From assembly GCA_937967615.1 (NCBI GenBank), contig CALCMJ010000067.1, positions 1-36,508 of the forward strand: a stretch of DNA of 36,508 nucleotides, given 5' to 3'. The stretch's first letter is position 1, and each line of letters starts with the position of its first letter. A program made the position numbers and the translations under genes. Below are positions 27,760-36,508 of the stretch, piece after piece. Source of the DNA: an uncultured Saprospiraceae bacterium (GTDB lineage Bacteria > Bacteroidota > Bacteroidia > Chitinophagales > Saprospiraceae). A model generated the notes under the pieces. The model saw nothing but the letters and a program-made list of their open reading frames with translations, was not told the origin of the DNA and made no database searches.

Positions 27760-28548
27760 CTAGTTTACAATAGATTGAATATTAAAGGATGACTGTAATA
27801 TAACTCGAAAGCTTTCAGCTTCATTTTGCGTTTTAAATTCTCCCATCATTACCTTATACAGCGTTTTGCCATCTCTATAGTCGTTCAAGACTACGATAGG
27901 TTCTAAAAATTCTTCTCTTAGCACATTCACTTTGTCAAAAGCCCTTTGGTATTCTTCATACACGCCTACTTGTAATCTGTAAGTAGATTTAGTTTTTTCA
28001 CTCTGTCTATATTCCTCATAGAGTAGTTTTAAATCATATTCCTCAGAAACATTTGTCTCTTGAACAAGATCTGCGGCTACTGGACTACTATTAAACTGAT
28101 GCGTAATCTTTAGTTTGTTATTAGGGTGATTATGAAATTCTAGAATAGGAAGCAGTTTTTCAGCTGCCATTGTACTCTCTAATCGCTCTACTAATTCACC
28201 TTTTGTATTGAAAATCAATATAGTAGGAAGAAATTGAATACCATACTTTTCTTTGGTAAGGAATCCATCCTTGGTGTCAATATTTGCCTTGTACATGATA
28301 AAATTTGAATTGAGCATGTCTATGACACCAGAATTCGTAAATGTTGTTTTATCCATCCATTTGCAAGGCTGGCACCAATCAGCATAAAAATCAACCATCA
28401 AAAGTTTACCACTTTCACTTGCTTTTTTCTGTGCGGAATTGAAGTCTCCAGTGTGCAATTCCAAGTAGGCTGGGGCAGATGCACTTGTATATACTGGCAA
28501 CGAAATACAGATGCTCATTGTCAGTATAGATATTATGGACTTAATCAT
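27760..28548 (-). CDS. Exported thioredoxin-like protein fused to a SPOR domain
   Basis: A 262-residue protein. A signal peptide ends around residue 23 (TSASA). A thioredoxin-fold domain (about 30-140) has the redox motif WCQPCKWMD with C59 and C62 and the cis-proline P108 in FLPTILIF. After a linker, residues 189-262 form a SPOR domain (YRLQVGVYEEYQRAFDKV, VVLNDYRDGKTLYKVMMGEF). SPOR domains bind glycan strands stripped of stem peptides, mainly at division sites. The combination suggests a periplasmic thiol oxidoreductase held at peptidoglycan. The substrate is unknown. Its own terminator lies downstream. Confidence 0.85.
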   Translation of the reverse strand: MIKSIISILTMSICISLPVYTSASAPAYLELHTGDFNSAQKKASESGKLLMVDFYADWCQPCKWMDKTTFTNSGVIDMLNSNFIMYKANIDTKDGFLTKEKYGIQFLPTILIFNTKGELVERLESTMAAEKLLPILEFHNHPNNKLKITHQFNSSPVAADLVQETNVSEEYDLKLLYEEYRQSEKTKSTYRLQVGVYEEYQRAFDKVNVLREEFLEPIVVLNDYRDGKTLYKVMMGEFKTQNEAESFRVILQSSFNIQSIVN

Positions 28549-28668
28549 ATGGCAAAAATTTATAATTTATAAAATACTGATATACACTTAGGTGGAGAGC
28601 AAAAGCTGTACCAAGGAGGAGAGCCTAAAGAGGATTTGCATAAATTATAAGGCCAAATACTGGATTAT

Positions 28669-28707
28669 ATATATATAATAATCTGAAAAACAGTATATTA
28701 TATATAT
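28669..28707. repeat. AT-rich inverted repeat upstream of fabH
   Basis: ATATATATAATA (28669-28680) and TATTATATATAT (28696-28707) are perfect reverse complements, and CTG/CAG forms an inner stem around AAAAA. It lies between divergent genes, so it does not sit at the end of either. It could form a cruciform or aid promoter melting. Confidence 0.5.
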
Positions 28708-28773
28708 TGAAATAAATTAATGTTAAAAACATAATTTACAATTGTAGTGCTATTTAGCAAGGCCCGTGGCGTA

Positions 28774-28781
28774 TAATTTTG
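28774..28781 (+). promoter_or_regulatory. Predicted -7 promoter element of the fabH operon
   Basis: TAATTTTG matches TAnnTTTG and is followed by TACTTTCG, a common start-site neighbourhood in this phylum. It lies 28 bases before the fabH ATG. No clear -33 TTTG is at the expected place. Confidence 0.5.
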
Positions 28782-28809
28782 TACTTTCGTCGCTCCACAA
28801 AGAGGCAAT

Positions 28810-29793
28810 ATGAAAGCAATGATTACAGGCGTAAGTGGGTATGTACCACCAGATGTTTTGACTAACCATGATTTGGAAAAAATGGTTGATACCAATGATG
28901 AGTGGATATTAAGCCGAACTGGAATTAAAAAACGTCATATTTTAAAAGATCCTACTAAAGCAACGTCAGATATGGCTGTTGAGGCAGTAAAAGAGCTTCT
29001 TGCCAAGACAAATACAGATCCTAGTGAAGTTGATTTCATCGTTTGCGGTACAGTGACACCAGATAGGACCTTCCCTGATACAGCAAATACGATTGCAGAC
29101 AAGATAGGAGCCAAGAATTGCTTTGGATTTGATGTGAATGCTGCTTGTTCAGGCTTTCTGTATGCATTACAGACCGGAGCAATGTATGTTGAATCTGGAA
29201 AGTATAAAAAGGTTGTAGTTGTAGGGGCAGATAAGATGTCTTCTATCATCAATTATAAAGACAGAGCCACGTGCATCATTTTTGGAGATGGTGCTGGAGC
29301 TGTTATGTTGGAACCATCTGACTCAGAATATGGTATTATTGATGAGCTTATGGGTGGAGATGGATCAGGAAGAGAATTCTTACTTAAACAAGCTGGAGGT
29401 TCACTTTTTCCTTCTAATGGTCCTGGAGTTACTCCAGAAATGCACTATGCAGAACAAGAAGGTAGAACAGTATTTAAGTTTGCTGTTAAAAGAATGTCGG
29501 AATGTGTAACTGCATTGATGAAGAAAAACAATCTGACAGCAGATGATATAACATGGCTGGTGCCGCATCAAGCGAATATTAGAATTATAAATGCTGTTGC
29601 AGATCATGCTGGATTTCCAATTGAAAAGGTGATGGTTACTATTCAAGAATATGGAAATACAACTGCGGCAACTTTACCTCTATGTTTGAGAGATTATGAA
29701 GGGAAACTAAAGAAAGGGGATAATGTAATACTTACATCATTTGGGGGTGGTTTCACATGGGGAGCGATCTACTTGAAATGGGCGTACGATTAA
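28810..29793 (+). CDS. fabH: 3-oxoacyl-ACP synthase III
   Basis: A 327-residue enzyme that starts fatty acid synthesis by condensing acyl-CoA with malonyl-ACP. The catalytic triad is visible: C113 in NAACSGFLYAL, H253 in VPHQANIRI and N283 in YGNTTAATLP. The signature DEWILSRTGIKKRHI and the C-terminal SFGGGFTWGA are standard. It leads a plus-strand run with efp, accB and accC. The plsX and rpmF genes often found upstream of fabH are absent here. Confidence 0.97.
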   Translation: MKAMITGVSGYVPPDVLTNHDLEKMVDTNDEWILSRTGIKKRHILKDPTKATSDMAVEAVKELLAKTNTDPSEVDFIVCGTVTPDRTFPDTANTIADKIGAKNCFGFDVNAACSGFLYALQTGAMYVESGKYKKVVVVGADKMSSIINYKDRATCIIFGDGAGAVMLEPSDSEYGIIDELMGGDGSGREFLLKQAGGSLFPSNGPGVTPEMHYAEQEGRTVFKFAVKRMSECVTALMKKNNLTADDITWLVPHQANIRIINAVADHAGFPIEKVMVTIQEYGNTTAATLPLCLRDYEGKLKKGDNVILTSFGGGFTWGAIYLKWAYD

Positions 29794-29824
29794 AATAAAT
29801 TGAATTCATTATATTTAAAATAAT

Positions 29825-30388
29825 ATGGCTAGTACATCAGAAATAAAAAATGGTCTTTGCATGAAGTATAACAACGATATATACAGCGTCGTTGAATTTT
29901 TACATGTAAAACCAGGGAAGGGTCCTGCTTTTGTAAGGACAAAGCTAAAAAGCATGACTAACGGAAAAGTGATTGATAATACATTTCCATCAGGTCATAA
30001 AATAGATATTGTGCGGGTGGAGCGTAAGAAGTACCAATACCTTTACAAGGATGATTCAGGTCTGCATTTTATGGATAATGAAACCTTTGATCAAATCTTT
30101 CTCCAAGAAGACATGATTACAAATCCTCAATTTATGAAAGAAGGTTCTGAGGTGGAGATATTGTTTCACGCAGAAGAAAACAGACCATTGACTTTGGATC
30201 TTCCGGATAAAATTGTTCTTCAAGTAACGTACACGGAACCTGGCGTACGTGGAGACACGGCTACAAATGTTACAAAGCCCGCAACACTTGAAACTGGAGC
30301 AGAAGTTAAGGTTCCTCTTTTTATAAATGAGGGCGATAAGATAAGAATTGACTCAAAGACTGGAAGTTATTTGGAACGTGTAAAATAA
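29825..30388 (+). CDS. efp: Translation elongation factor P
   Basis: A 187-residue three-domain factor that rescues ribosomes stalled on proline stretches. The tip loop KPGKGPAF places K32 at the usually modified position. The family signature region near the C terminus (GDTATNVTKPATLETGAEVKVPLFI) is intact; its first 20 residues give a good match. It sits 31 bp after fabH and 7 bp before accB, inside the fatty acid cluster, an order also seen in other Bacteroidota. Confidence 0.97.
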   Translation: MASTSEIKNGLCMKYNNDIYSVVEFLHVKPGKGPAFVRTKLKSMTNGKVIDNTFPSGHKIDIVRVERKKYQYLYKDDSGLHFMDNETFDQIFLQEDMITNPQFMKEGSEVEILFHAEENRPLTLDLPDKIVLQVTYTEPGVRGDTATNVTKPATLETGAEVKVPLFINEGDKIRIDSKTGSYLERVK

Positions 30389-30395
30389 AACAGCA

Positions 30396-30878
30396 ATGAA
30401 TTTTAAGGAAATCAAAGAGCTTATAAAGATTGTTGGCGACTCTGATCTATCAGAATTTAAAATCAAAGAGAAAGATTTTGAATTGTCCATCAAGACTGAT
30501 AAATATCAAAAAATATCTAACGCTTCGTTTGTAAGCCAAGCAGCTCCAATAGTTGCTGGTCCAGCACCCGCAGCAAAACCTGTAGAGGTCCAGTCAGCAG
30601 AAGCAGTTGGGCAAGAAGAAGATACAAGCGCAGGTTTACTAGAAGTGAAGTCTCCTATCGTGGGTACATTTTACAGATCTTCTTCACCAGACAAAGAAGC
30701 ATTTGTAAAAGTGGGAGATAACATAAGTGTAGGCTCCGTTGTATGCATTGTGGAAGCGATGAAATTATTTAATGAGATAGAAAGTGAAGTTGCAGGTAAG
30801 ATTGTAAAAGTACTCTTGGACGATTCAAGTCCTGTTGAGTATGATCAAGTACTATTTTTAGTAGACCCAAAGGGCTAA
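30396..30878 (+). CDS. accB: Acetyl-CoA carboxylase biotin carboxyl carrier protein
   Basis: A 160-residue carrier protein. The C-terminal biotinyl domain (about 82-159) has the biotin lysine K123 in VEAMKLFNEIE and the opening SPIVGTFYRSSSPD. An Ala/Pro-rich flexible linker (about 50-75) joins it to the N-terminal segment. It works with AccC, encoded 11 bp downstream, to carboxylate acetyl-CoA in the first step of fatty acid synthesis. Confidence 0.97.
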   Translation: MNFKEIKELIKIVGDSDLSEFKIKEKDFELSIKTDKYQKISNASFVSQAAPIVAGPAPAAKPVEVQSAEAVGQEEDTSAGLLEVKSPIVGTFYRSSSPDKEAFVKVGDNISVGSVVCIVEAMKLFNEIESEVAGKIVKVLLDDSSPVEYDQVLFLVDPKG

Positions 30879-30889
30879 AATCCTAATGC

Positions 30890-32227
30890 ATGTTTAAGAA
30901 AATACTTATAGCGAATCGAGGAGAAATCGCCCTGCGTATCATTCGCACCTGCAAGGAGATGGGGATTAAAACAGTTGCAGTGTATTCTACAGCTGACAAA
31001 GAAAGTTTGCATGTAAGGTTTGCAGATGAGGCAGTGTGTATAGGACCGCCCTCCTCAGCAGAATCCTACTTGAGTATACCAAAGATTATGGCAGCAGTGG
31101 AAATCACAAACGCTGATGCGGTGCATCCTGGCTATGGCTTTCTTGCAGAAAATGCAAATTTTGCGGAAGTGTGTACAGAGTATGGGATAAAATTTATAGG
31201 ACCCACGCCATCTATGATAAGAAGCATGGGTGACAAAATAAGTGCAAAGGAGACAATGATAAAAGCGGGCGTGCCTGTTGTGCCAGGTTCAGATGGACTT
31301 TTGAAAAATCTTAAGTCGGGAACTGCCCTTGCCAAAAAAATTGGCTACCCAATTATACTTAAAGCAACTGCTGGAGGTGGTGGAAAAGGAATGCGTATTG
31401 TACGACATGAAGAAGAGTTTGCTGAACAATGGGAGAAAGCAAAAAATGAAGCAAGAGCCTCATTTACAAATGACGGCATCTATGTGGAAAAATTTATTGA
31501 AGAACCTCGCCATGTTGAGTTCCAAATCATTGGTGATCAGTATGGTACTGTAGTGCACATGTCAGAAAGAGATTGCACGATACAAAGAAGGCACCAAAAA
31601 TTACTCGAAGAATGTCCTTCTCCATTTCTAACAAAAAAGTTGCGGGACGAGATGGGAAAGGCAGCAATTAAGGCTGGAAAGTCCATAGATTATGAAGGAG
31701 TAGGCACTGTAGAGTTTCTTGTAGATAAACACAAGAAATTTTATTTTATGGAAATGAACACAAGGATACAAGTGGAGCATCCTGTGACAGAAGAAGTGAC
31801 CGGTATTGATTTAATAAAGGAACAGATAAAGGTTGCAGATGGAGCCAAACTTGCTGGGACGAATTTTCTTCCTAAGATGGTCTCTATGGAATGCCGTATT
31901 AATGCAGAAGATCCATTAAATGATTTTAGACCAAACCCAGGTGTCATAACAGCTTTTCATAGTCCTAAGGGCTTTGGAGTAAGGGTAGATACACATGTAT
32001 ATGCGGGTTACGCAGTTCCACCATACTATGATAGTATGATAGCTAAGGTCATTTGCAAAGCAAATACTCGAGAAGAATGTATAACAAGAATGCAAAGAGC
32101 GCTAAGCGAGTTTATTCTTGAGGGGATAAAAACAACCCTACCTTTACACCAGCAACTGATGAAAGATGAGTCTTTCAGAAAGGGAAATTTCAATACAAGT
32201 TTTATTGAAACATTCAAAATCGAATAA
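30890..32227 (+). CDS. accC: Acetyl-CoA carboxylase biotin carboxylase subunit
   Basis: A 445-residue ATP-grasp enzyme that carboxylates the biotin on AccB. It has [18 protein letters not shown] at the start, the ATP-binding glycine loop [13 protein letters not shown], and the catalytic region [17 protein letters not shown]. Length and order behind accB are typical. The carboxyltransferase genes accA and accD are not in the window. Confidence 0.97.
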   Translation: MFKKILIANRGEIALRIIRTCKEMGIKTVAVYSTADKESLHVRFADEAVCIGPPSSAESYLSIPKIMAAVEITNADAVHPGYGFLAENANFAEVCTEYGIKFIGPTPSMIRSMGDKISAKETMIKAGVPVVPGSDGLLKNLKSGTALAKKIGYPIILKATAGGGGKGMRIVRHEEEFAEQWEKAKNEARASFTNDGIYVEKFIEEPRHVEFQIIGDQYGTVVHMSERDCTIQRRHQKLLEECPSPFLTKKLRDEMGKAAIKAGKSIDYEGVGTVEFLVDKHKKFYFMEMNTRIQVEHPVTEEVTGIDLIKEQIKVADGAKLAGTNFLPKMVSMECRINAEDPLNDFRPNPGVITAFHSPKGFGVRVDTHVYAGYAVPPYYDSMIAKVICKANTREECITRMQRALSEFILEGIKTTLPLHQQLMKDESFRKGNFNTSFIETFKIE

Positions 32228-32269
32228 AAAACACAATTTTTCGTTTTAGAATACAAGTGAACCATCTTA

Positions 32270-34063
32270 TTGAAACGACTACTAACGTACATAGGGGCAT
32301 ATAAATTTAATCTTGTATCTAGCATAGTATTCTATGTGTTGACTGCAATATTTACCGTCTTTAGTATTCCACTTATAATTCCGTTTTTTCAAATCCTCTT
32401 TAATAGAAATCCCGTAGCTGTATCAAAACCTGAATCTGTTATGCAGATTGCAGATTGGGTCAAGTATTATGGCTCGCAACTTTTGCAAAACAATGATAAG
32501 CAAACAGCACTCTTTTATGTATGTATTGCGATTGTCATTGTCTTCTTTTTTAAAAACCTATTTAGGTATCTATCCTCTTATAGTGTTATTCCTATTCGCA
32601 ATGGAGTAATGAAGGATCTAAGGAAATCATTATACAATACCTATCTAGAAATGCCAATGTCATTTTATGATAAGAACAAAACGGGCGACCTACTTTCGCG
32701 CATGAGTTATGATACCTTGGAAATTGAGTGGAGTATTATGAGTTTTTTAGAAGTGCTTTTTAAGTCGCCTCTTATCATAATAGGTAGCCTACTCTTTATG
32801 ATATATATATCTCCAGAACTTACATTATTTGTTTTTGTACTTATGATTTTCACAGTGCTTGTAATTGGATTTGTTTCTAGAAAGTTGAAGCAACAGTCTG
32901 GAAAAATTCAAGAGGGTATGGGGAAGCTAATCTCGCATACGGAACATACAATTACTGGAGTTGGGACAATCAAGACCTATGGAGCTGAGGGATTTATGAG
33001 AAAACACTTTGATAAAGAAAACACAGGTATTTATTCTACCTTAAATGCTCTGTTAAGACGTAAAGATCTATCATCACCACTGTCAGAATTTTTGGGTGTA
33101 TCAGTAGTTGCGGTCTTACTCTGGTATGGAAGTACCTTGGTATTTGAAAATAAGTTATACCCTGAAACATTTTTTGCTTTTGTGTTTGCCTTCTATCAGG
33201 TAATAGAACCATCTAAATCGTTTTCAACTGCTTTTTATAATTTAAAAAAGGGGATGGCTGCTATGGACAGAATTGATTCTGTTGTCTTAGCTCAACCTCT
33301 CGATAGAAATCTAAAAGAAACAACGGATTTTCCTGAAGATTGGCAAAGTATAGAATTTAAGAGTATTGATTTTAAATATGAAGATGAACCCGTCTTAGAA
33401 AATATAGACTTAGAGATCTCTAAAGGAGAAAAGATTGCGATAATAGGAGCTTCTGGATCAGGAAAATCAACTTTAATAAAGTTGTTACTGAGATTTTATC
33501 AAACAAATACGGGAGAGATTAAAATTGGGTCCGCTACATTAGACTCCATTAAACAAGCAAGCCTAAATGGGAAAATAGCCCTAGTCAACCAAGACCCGGT
33601 TTTATTTAATGATACTATTCTAAATAATATTTTATTAGGAAGACATGCCAATGAACCCTTACTCAGTAAAGTGATTAACTCAGTGGGTCTTGATATCCTT
33701 TTGAAAGAAAAAAGAGAGGGTCAGAATTTTATTGTGGGAGATCATGGTAAGTTATTGAGTGGAGGAGAGAAGCAACGACTCTGCATAGCAAGAGCTCTTT
33801 ATGGACAGCCTGATATATTGATCTTGGATGAAGCCACTTCTTCCTTAGATAGCAAATCAGAACAACACGTAACAGAAGCTATACAAAAAGCAATAGAAGG
33901 AAGAACGGCAATAATAATTGCACACAGACTTTCTACATTAAAACTTGTGGATAAGATATATGTTCTTGAAGAGGGACGTATTGTTGAGAAAGGAAATCAC
34001 AAAAGCTTAATGCAAACGGATGGAAAATATCGTTCTTATTTTGACCAATACATGATGGTGTAA
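32270..34063 (+). CDS. ABC exporter, fused membrane and ATPase domains (MsbA-like)
   Basis: A 597-residue half-transporter. Six membrane helices fill residues 10-310 and an ATPase domain covers about 360-597. Walker A is GASGSGKST (393-401), the signature is LLSGGEKQRLCIARAL, Walker B is ILILDEATSSLD and the switch is IIAHRLST. Such proteins export lipids, lipid A precursors or drugs; the cargo here is unknown. The start is a TTG at 32270: the resulting MKRLLTYIGAYKFN matches the usual N terminus and no ATG is nearby. Its stop overlaps the next gene's ATG by one base (TAATG). Confidence 0.9.
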   Translation: MKRLLTYIGAYKFNLVSSIVFYVLTAIFTVFSIPLIIPFFQILFNRNPVAVSKPESVMQIADWVKYYGSQLLQNNDKQTALFYVCIAIVIVFFFKNLFRYLSSYSVIPIRNGVMKDLRKSLYNTYLEMPMSFYDKNKTGDLLSRMSYDTLEIEWSIMSFLEVLFKSPLIIIGSLLFMIYISPELTLFVFVLMIFTVLVIGFVSRKLKQQSGKIQEGMGKLISHTEHTITGVGTIKTYGAEGFMRKHFDKENTGIYSTLNALLRRKDLSSPLSEFLGVSVVAVLLWYGSTLVFENKLYPETFFAFVFAFYQVIEPSKSFSTAFYNLKKGMAAMDRIDSVVLAQPLDRNLKETTDFPEDWQSIEFKSIDFKYEDEPVLENIDLEISKGEKIAIIGASGSGKSTLIKLLLRFYQTNTGEIKIGSATLDSIKQASLNGKIALVNQDPVLFNDTILNNILLGRHANEPLLSKVINSVGLDILLKEKREGQNFIVGDHGKLLSGGEKQRLCIARALYGQPDILILDEATSSLDSKSEQHVTEAIQKAIEGRTAIIIAHRLSTLKLVDKIYVLEEGRIVEKGNHKSLMQTDGKYRSYFDQYMMV

Positions 34064-35136
34064 TGCATAGATTAAACACATTTATAATCTTAATACTTTT
34101 GAACTTCTCTCTAGGAGCCCAATCAGTATATCCATTTGTTCCAGAAACGAATGATACTCTATTTTTCGTCATAGATTACAATCCTTTGTATACAGAGGAT
34201 AATACAACTGGGTATCAACATGACTTTACGAGTTTGTTTGGCCCCTGTTTAACTCAAGAAGTTTTTATTCATAGTGACGAGAGTTTTACGATAGAGAAAT
34301 ATGGATCTAGAGCTGTTTATGAAAAGGAGGGTTCTTACTATACTAAAAAGACTTTTGATGGTAAGGACATATATGGAACACGAAATAATATTCATATAGA
34401 TTACAAAGATAAGTTTACCGATGTTGGCCCATTTGATTATAAAGCCTTTGAAACTCTAGTATCTGAAATCGAGATTAGAATTCCCTATAATAATCTGGAC
34501 ATAAATCAGAAACAAATCATTGGAGAATGTAAAGAGCTCCTCTTCCAAGGCAAGCATACGATACGAATATTACCAAAAGGGAAGCACGAACTTCTATTAC
34601 CCGGAATTGCAACTCTTGCACACCGTATACAATTAGATGAGACTTTCATTGCGCGCTCAGGTATCGCTCTTCTGGATAACAATGGGAAAAGAAGATTAAC
34701 AAACGATCAGGTCGCATCAATATTTACTCAGTTTAAAAGAAAGAAATACTTATATTTTTCAACGGAAGAGTCAAAGAAACTTTTAGAGATTACTTTAGAA
34801 GATAACCGAATAGAAAAAATTGAATACGCAGCTGATATTTTCAAATCACATTTGCCTAATTGTGATGCTATTGAAAATAATGTTTACTTGTTTCCTAACC
34901 CAACTATAGGAGAAGTACGCCTACATTTTGAGAATTATCCTGCGGGAGACTATATTCTGGATATTTATAATATTATTGGGAAACGACTATCATCTATCGA
35001 TGTGAGTCTAGACCCTGGAGAGAAGGAAGCTTTTTTAATTCTACCTGACTTAAAGAAAGGAACCTACATATATTCGATCAAAAACGATCAGGGGGATCGC
35101 CTGGTTTCTAGACGTCTTTCTATTATTACGTTTTAA
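34063..35136 (+). CDS. Secreted protein with type A T9SS sorting domain, unknown function
   Basis: A 357-residue protein. A signal peptide ends at LGA19. The middle (20-270) has no motif I recognise. The last 85 residues form a type A T9SS C-terminal sorting domain: VYLFPNPTIGEVRLHF, YILDIYNIIGKRLSS, LPDLKKGTYIYSIKNDQG and a final basic RRLSIITF. The ATG shares one base with the stop of the ABC exporter gene, so translation is probably coupled. It ends 4 bp inside the convergent epimerase gene. Confidence 0.85.
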   Translation: MHRLNTFIILILLNFSLGAQSVYPFVPETNDTLFFVIDYNPLYTEDNTTGYQHDFTSLFGPCLTQEVFIHSDESFTIEKYGSRAVYEKEGSYYTKKTFDGKDIYGTRNNIHIDYKDKFTDVGPFDYKAFETLVSEIEIRIPYNNLDINQKQIIGECKELLFQGKHTIRILPKGKHELLLPGIATLAHRIQLDETFIARSGIALLDNNGKRRLTNDQVASIFTQFKRKKYLYFSTEESKKLLEITLEDNRIEKIEYAADIFKSHLPNCDAIENNVYLFPNPTIGEVRLHFENYPAGDYILDIYNIIGKRLSSIDVSLDPGEKEAFLILPDLKKGTYIYSIKNDQGDRLVSRRLSIITF

Positions 35137-36143
35137 AGTAGTTCGCAAGCAATGCCATCGCCTTCTGCATATTCCATCTTTCCGAAATCTATTTTTAATC
35201 CGCTTGCAATATCGTTTTCAATGAGTAGAGCACCATCCAGATCCGCATATTTAGCATATGGGAGTAACTGAGCAGCAGCAGAAATACCTATGCTAGATTC
35301 TGTCATGCAACCTATCATAATTTCAGCACCTAAACTTAGGGCTTGTTCTGCAATCCGTTTTGCAGGAGTGAGGCCGCCACATTTAACTAATTTAATATTG
35401 ATTCCTGTGTAATGTTTAGCGCAGAACTCAATGTCATTTTCTGTTTTAAAACTCTCATCTGCGAATAAAGGGAGAACACTATGGCTCAGACTTTCTTTTA
35501 TCGCGTCCTTCATATCTGGATGCAGAGCTTGTTCTATATACTCAATTCCTAAATCCCTAAACGCTTTTGACAATTCAGCGAGCTGCATGTTATCCCAAGC
35601 ACAATTCGCATCTACCCGAAATGGAACATCTGTTAATTCCCGCAACGTTTGAATAAGGGCCAGATCATTTTCAGTTCCTAGTTTAATCTTATACACTGGC
35701 CATGGAACCTCCTGGAGTTTACTTGCCATCACTTCTAAAGTGTCCAGTCCTATAGTATAACTTGTCAATGGTAATGCATTCACCTCCAAATCCCAAAGTT
35801 TATACAATGGCTTCCCTCTTTGTTTTGCATAAAGATCATTTACTGCCACATCAATTCCAGAAAGTAGAAATCGGTTGTCAGGGAGTAGGGGAGATAATTC
35901 ATCCCAAAGGAGATCAGGTGTATCAAGTGTTTTGCCAGAAAGATATTTTTCAATTTGCTTTCCTTCTGCTAATATTTTCTCTCTGCTAATCTTATAAAAT
36001 GGATGTGCCGTCACTTCGCCTAATCCCACGATCCCATCTTGCTCTACTTGTACAACATGAGAATGCTGGACAGTACGCGAATCTATATTAGTGGTAAACC
36101 TATGCTTAAGTCGCAAGTCTACAGGATGTATGCTTAGTTTCAT
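35133..36143 (-). CDS. Dipeptide epimerase (L-Ala-D/L-Glu epimerase type, enolase superfamily)
   Basis: A 336-residue enzyme with the muconate-lactonising subgroup fold. The catalytic lysines are K152/K154 in YKIKLG and K254 in KLVKCGG. The metal ligands are D178 in RVDANCAW, E204 in YIEQ and D229 in FADES. The GCMTESSIGISAA segment and a C-terminal DLDGALL are typical of dipeptide epimerases, which inter-convert L-Ala-D-Glu and L-Ala-L-Glu when murein peptides are recycled. Exact dipeptide specificity cannot be read from sequence. It overlaps the end of the type A substrate gene by 4 bp, tail to tail. Confidence 0.9.
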   Translation of the reverse strand: MKLSIHPVDLRLKHRFTTNIDSRTVQHSHVVQVEQDGIVGLGEVTAHPFYKISREKILAEGKQIEKYLSGKTLDTPDLLWDELSPLLPDNRFLLSGIDVAVNDLYAKQRGKPLYKLWDLEVNALPLTSYTIGLDTLEVMASKLQEVPWPVYKIKLGTENDLALIQTLRELTDVPFRVDANCAWDNMQLAELSKAFRDLGIEYIEQALHPDMKDAIKESLSHSVLPLFADESFKTENDIEFCAKHYTGINIKLVKCGGLTPAKRIAEQALSLGAEIMIGCMTESSIGISAAAQLLPYAKYADLDGALLIENDIASGLKIDFGKMEYAEGDGIACELL

Positions 36144-36337
36144 TCTTAAAAATAAGATTTCTTTAAATGAATTCTCTTTCTAGATGATTTCATTTCATTC
36201 ATCTTTTGTACTTGCGTTGAAACTTGTTCGGATTTGAATCAGTGTTTTGACCCAATTTTTTTTTCAAATTTGAGAGTGGCCAGAATTTTTAGACAATTTA
36301 AATTAAGGTAGCGCAGCGACTGTCACTCTTCACGTAA

Positions 36338-36373
36338 ATTTTCATTTTAATTTTAATTTTCATTTTAATTTTC
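36338..36373. repeat. Hexamer microsatellite (ATTTTM)6
   Basis: Six contiguous units of ATTTTC or ATTTTA. The leader CGTAA directly before it also precedes a second array that begins at 36486 and runs off the window. Confidence 0.8.
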
Positions 36374-36382
36374 ATTTCTCTT

Positions 36383-36418
36383 TTGAACTTAAGCTTGAAC
36401 TTGCTCTTGAATTTTGTG
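36383..36418. repeat. Three diverged 12-bp tandem repeats
   Basis: TTGAACTTAAGC, TTGAACTTGCTC and TTGAATTTTGTG follow each other directly. The first two share nine of twelve positions or more; the third is more diverged. Confidence 0.5.
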
Positions 36419-36485
36419 AAGTTCCTATGGAGCTATAATTAATCGTAATTTTTTTTTCTTCTTGTTCTGATAAGATGCATCGTAA

Positions 36486-36508
36486 ATTTTCATTTTCATT
36501 TTCATTTT
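36486..36508. repeat. Second hexamer microsatellite (ATTTTC), truncated by the window end
   Basis: Three full ATTTTC units and a partial fourth, preceded by CGTAA as in the array at 36338. Its true length is not visible. Confidence 0.75.

Larger units (their letters stand above)
36144..36508. other. Gene-free end of the window with short tandem repeats
   Basis: About 365 bp of AT-rich DNA with no convincing gene. It contains hexamer repeats ATTTTM at 36338-36373 and again from 36486 to the edge, and three 12-mers beginning TTGAA at 36383-36418. The stretch 36144-36330 shows nothing I can interpret. Confidence 0.6.

Overview
The window looks like chromosomal DNA of a Bacteroidota bacterium, possibly of the Saprospiria or a neighbouring class; the class-level call is inference. 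The supporting signs are a PorX-type regulator of the type IX secretion system (T9SS), secreted proteins carrying type A and type B T9SS sorting domains, AT-rich intergenic DNA, TAnnTTTG-like -7 promoter elements, and housekeeping gene orders typical of the phylum. I see no phage, transposase, CRISPR array or rRNA.

Layout. Positions 1-666 hold no gene but several inverted and direct repeats. A minus-strand pair follows: a Fur-family regulator and a bifunctional RelA/SpoT (ppGpp) enzyme, 2 bp apart. A plus-strand proteostasis block comes next: tRNA-Leu(UAG), tig, clpP, clpX and truA. glyA lies convergent to it. The most striking object is a 5.1-kb minus-strand gene (9407-14545). It encodes an exported 1712-residue protein built from more than 50 copies of a 23-residue repeat, two OmpA-like domains and a C-terminal peptidoglycan-binding domain. 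Then come an HD phosphohydrolase, porX (plus strand), a small membrane protein coupled to tatC (minus), and a cation/Ca2+ exchanger (plus).

From 19.9 to 28.5 kb the content is mainly envelope and secreted proteins: a LamG-type T9SS substrate with a DUF1573 lipoprotein, an orphan small lipoprotein, and a 1263-residue cohesin/SprB-repeat T9SS adhesin followed by an outer-membrane beta-barrel gene. An exported thioredoxin-SPOR fusion closes this part. From 28.8 kb a plus-strand biosynthetic run encodes fabH, efp, accB and accC, then an ABC exporter overlapping a type A T9SS substrate. A dipeptide epimerase lies convergent at the end, and the last 365 bp are low-complexity repeats.

How the parts may work together: PorX (T9SS control) sits among three T9SS cargo proteins. 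The giant OmpA-repeat protein, the SPOR-domain protein and the dipeptide epimerase all point to peptidoglycan and the cell envelope. The best candidate for something undescribed is the giant repeat protein. It has a near mirror-symmetric plan in which an acidic repeat array and a basic repeat array of identical 23-residue phase flank a central Cys-rich hinge, with one OmpA domain nested at almost the same distance on each side.
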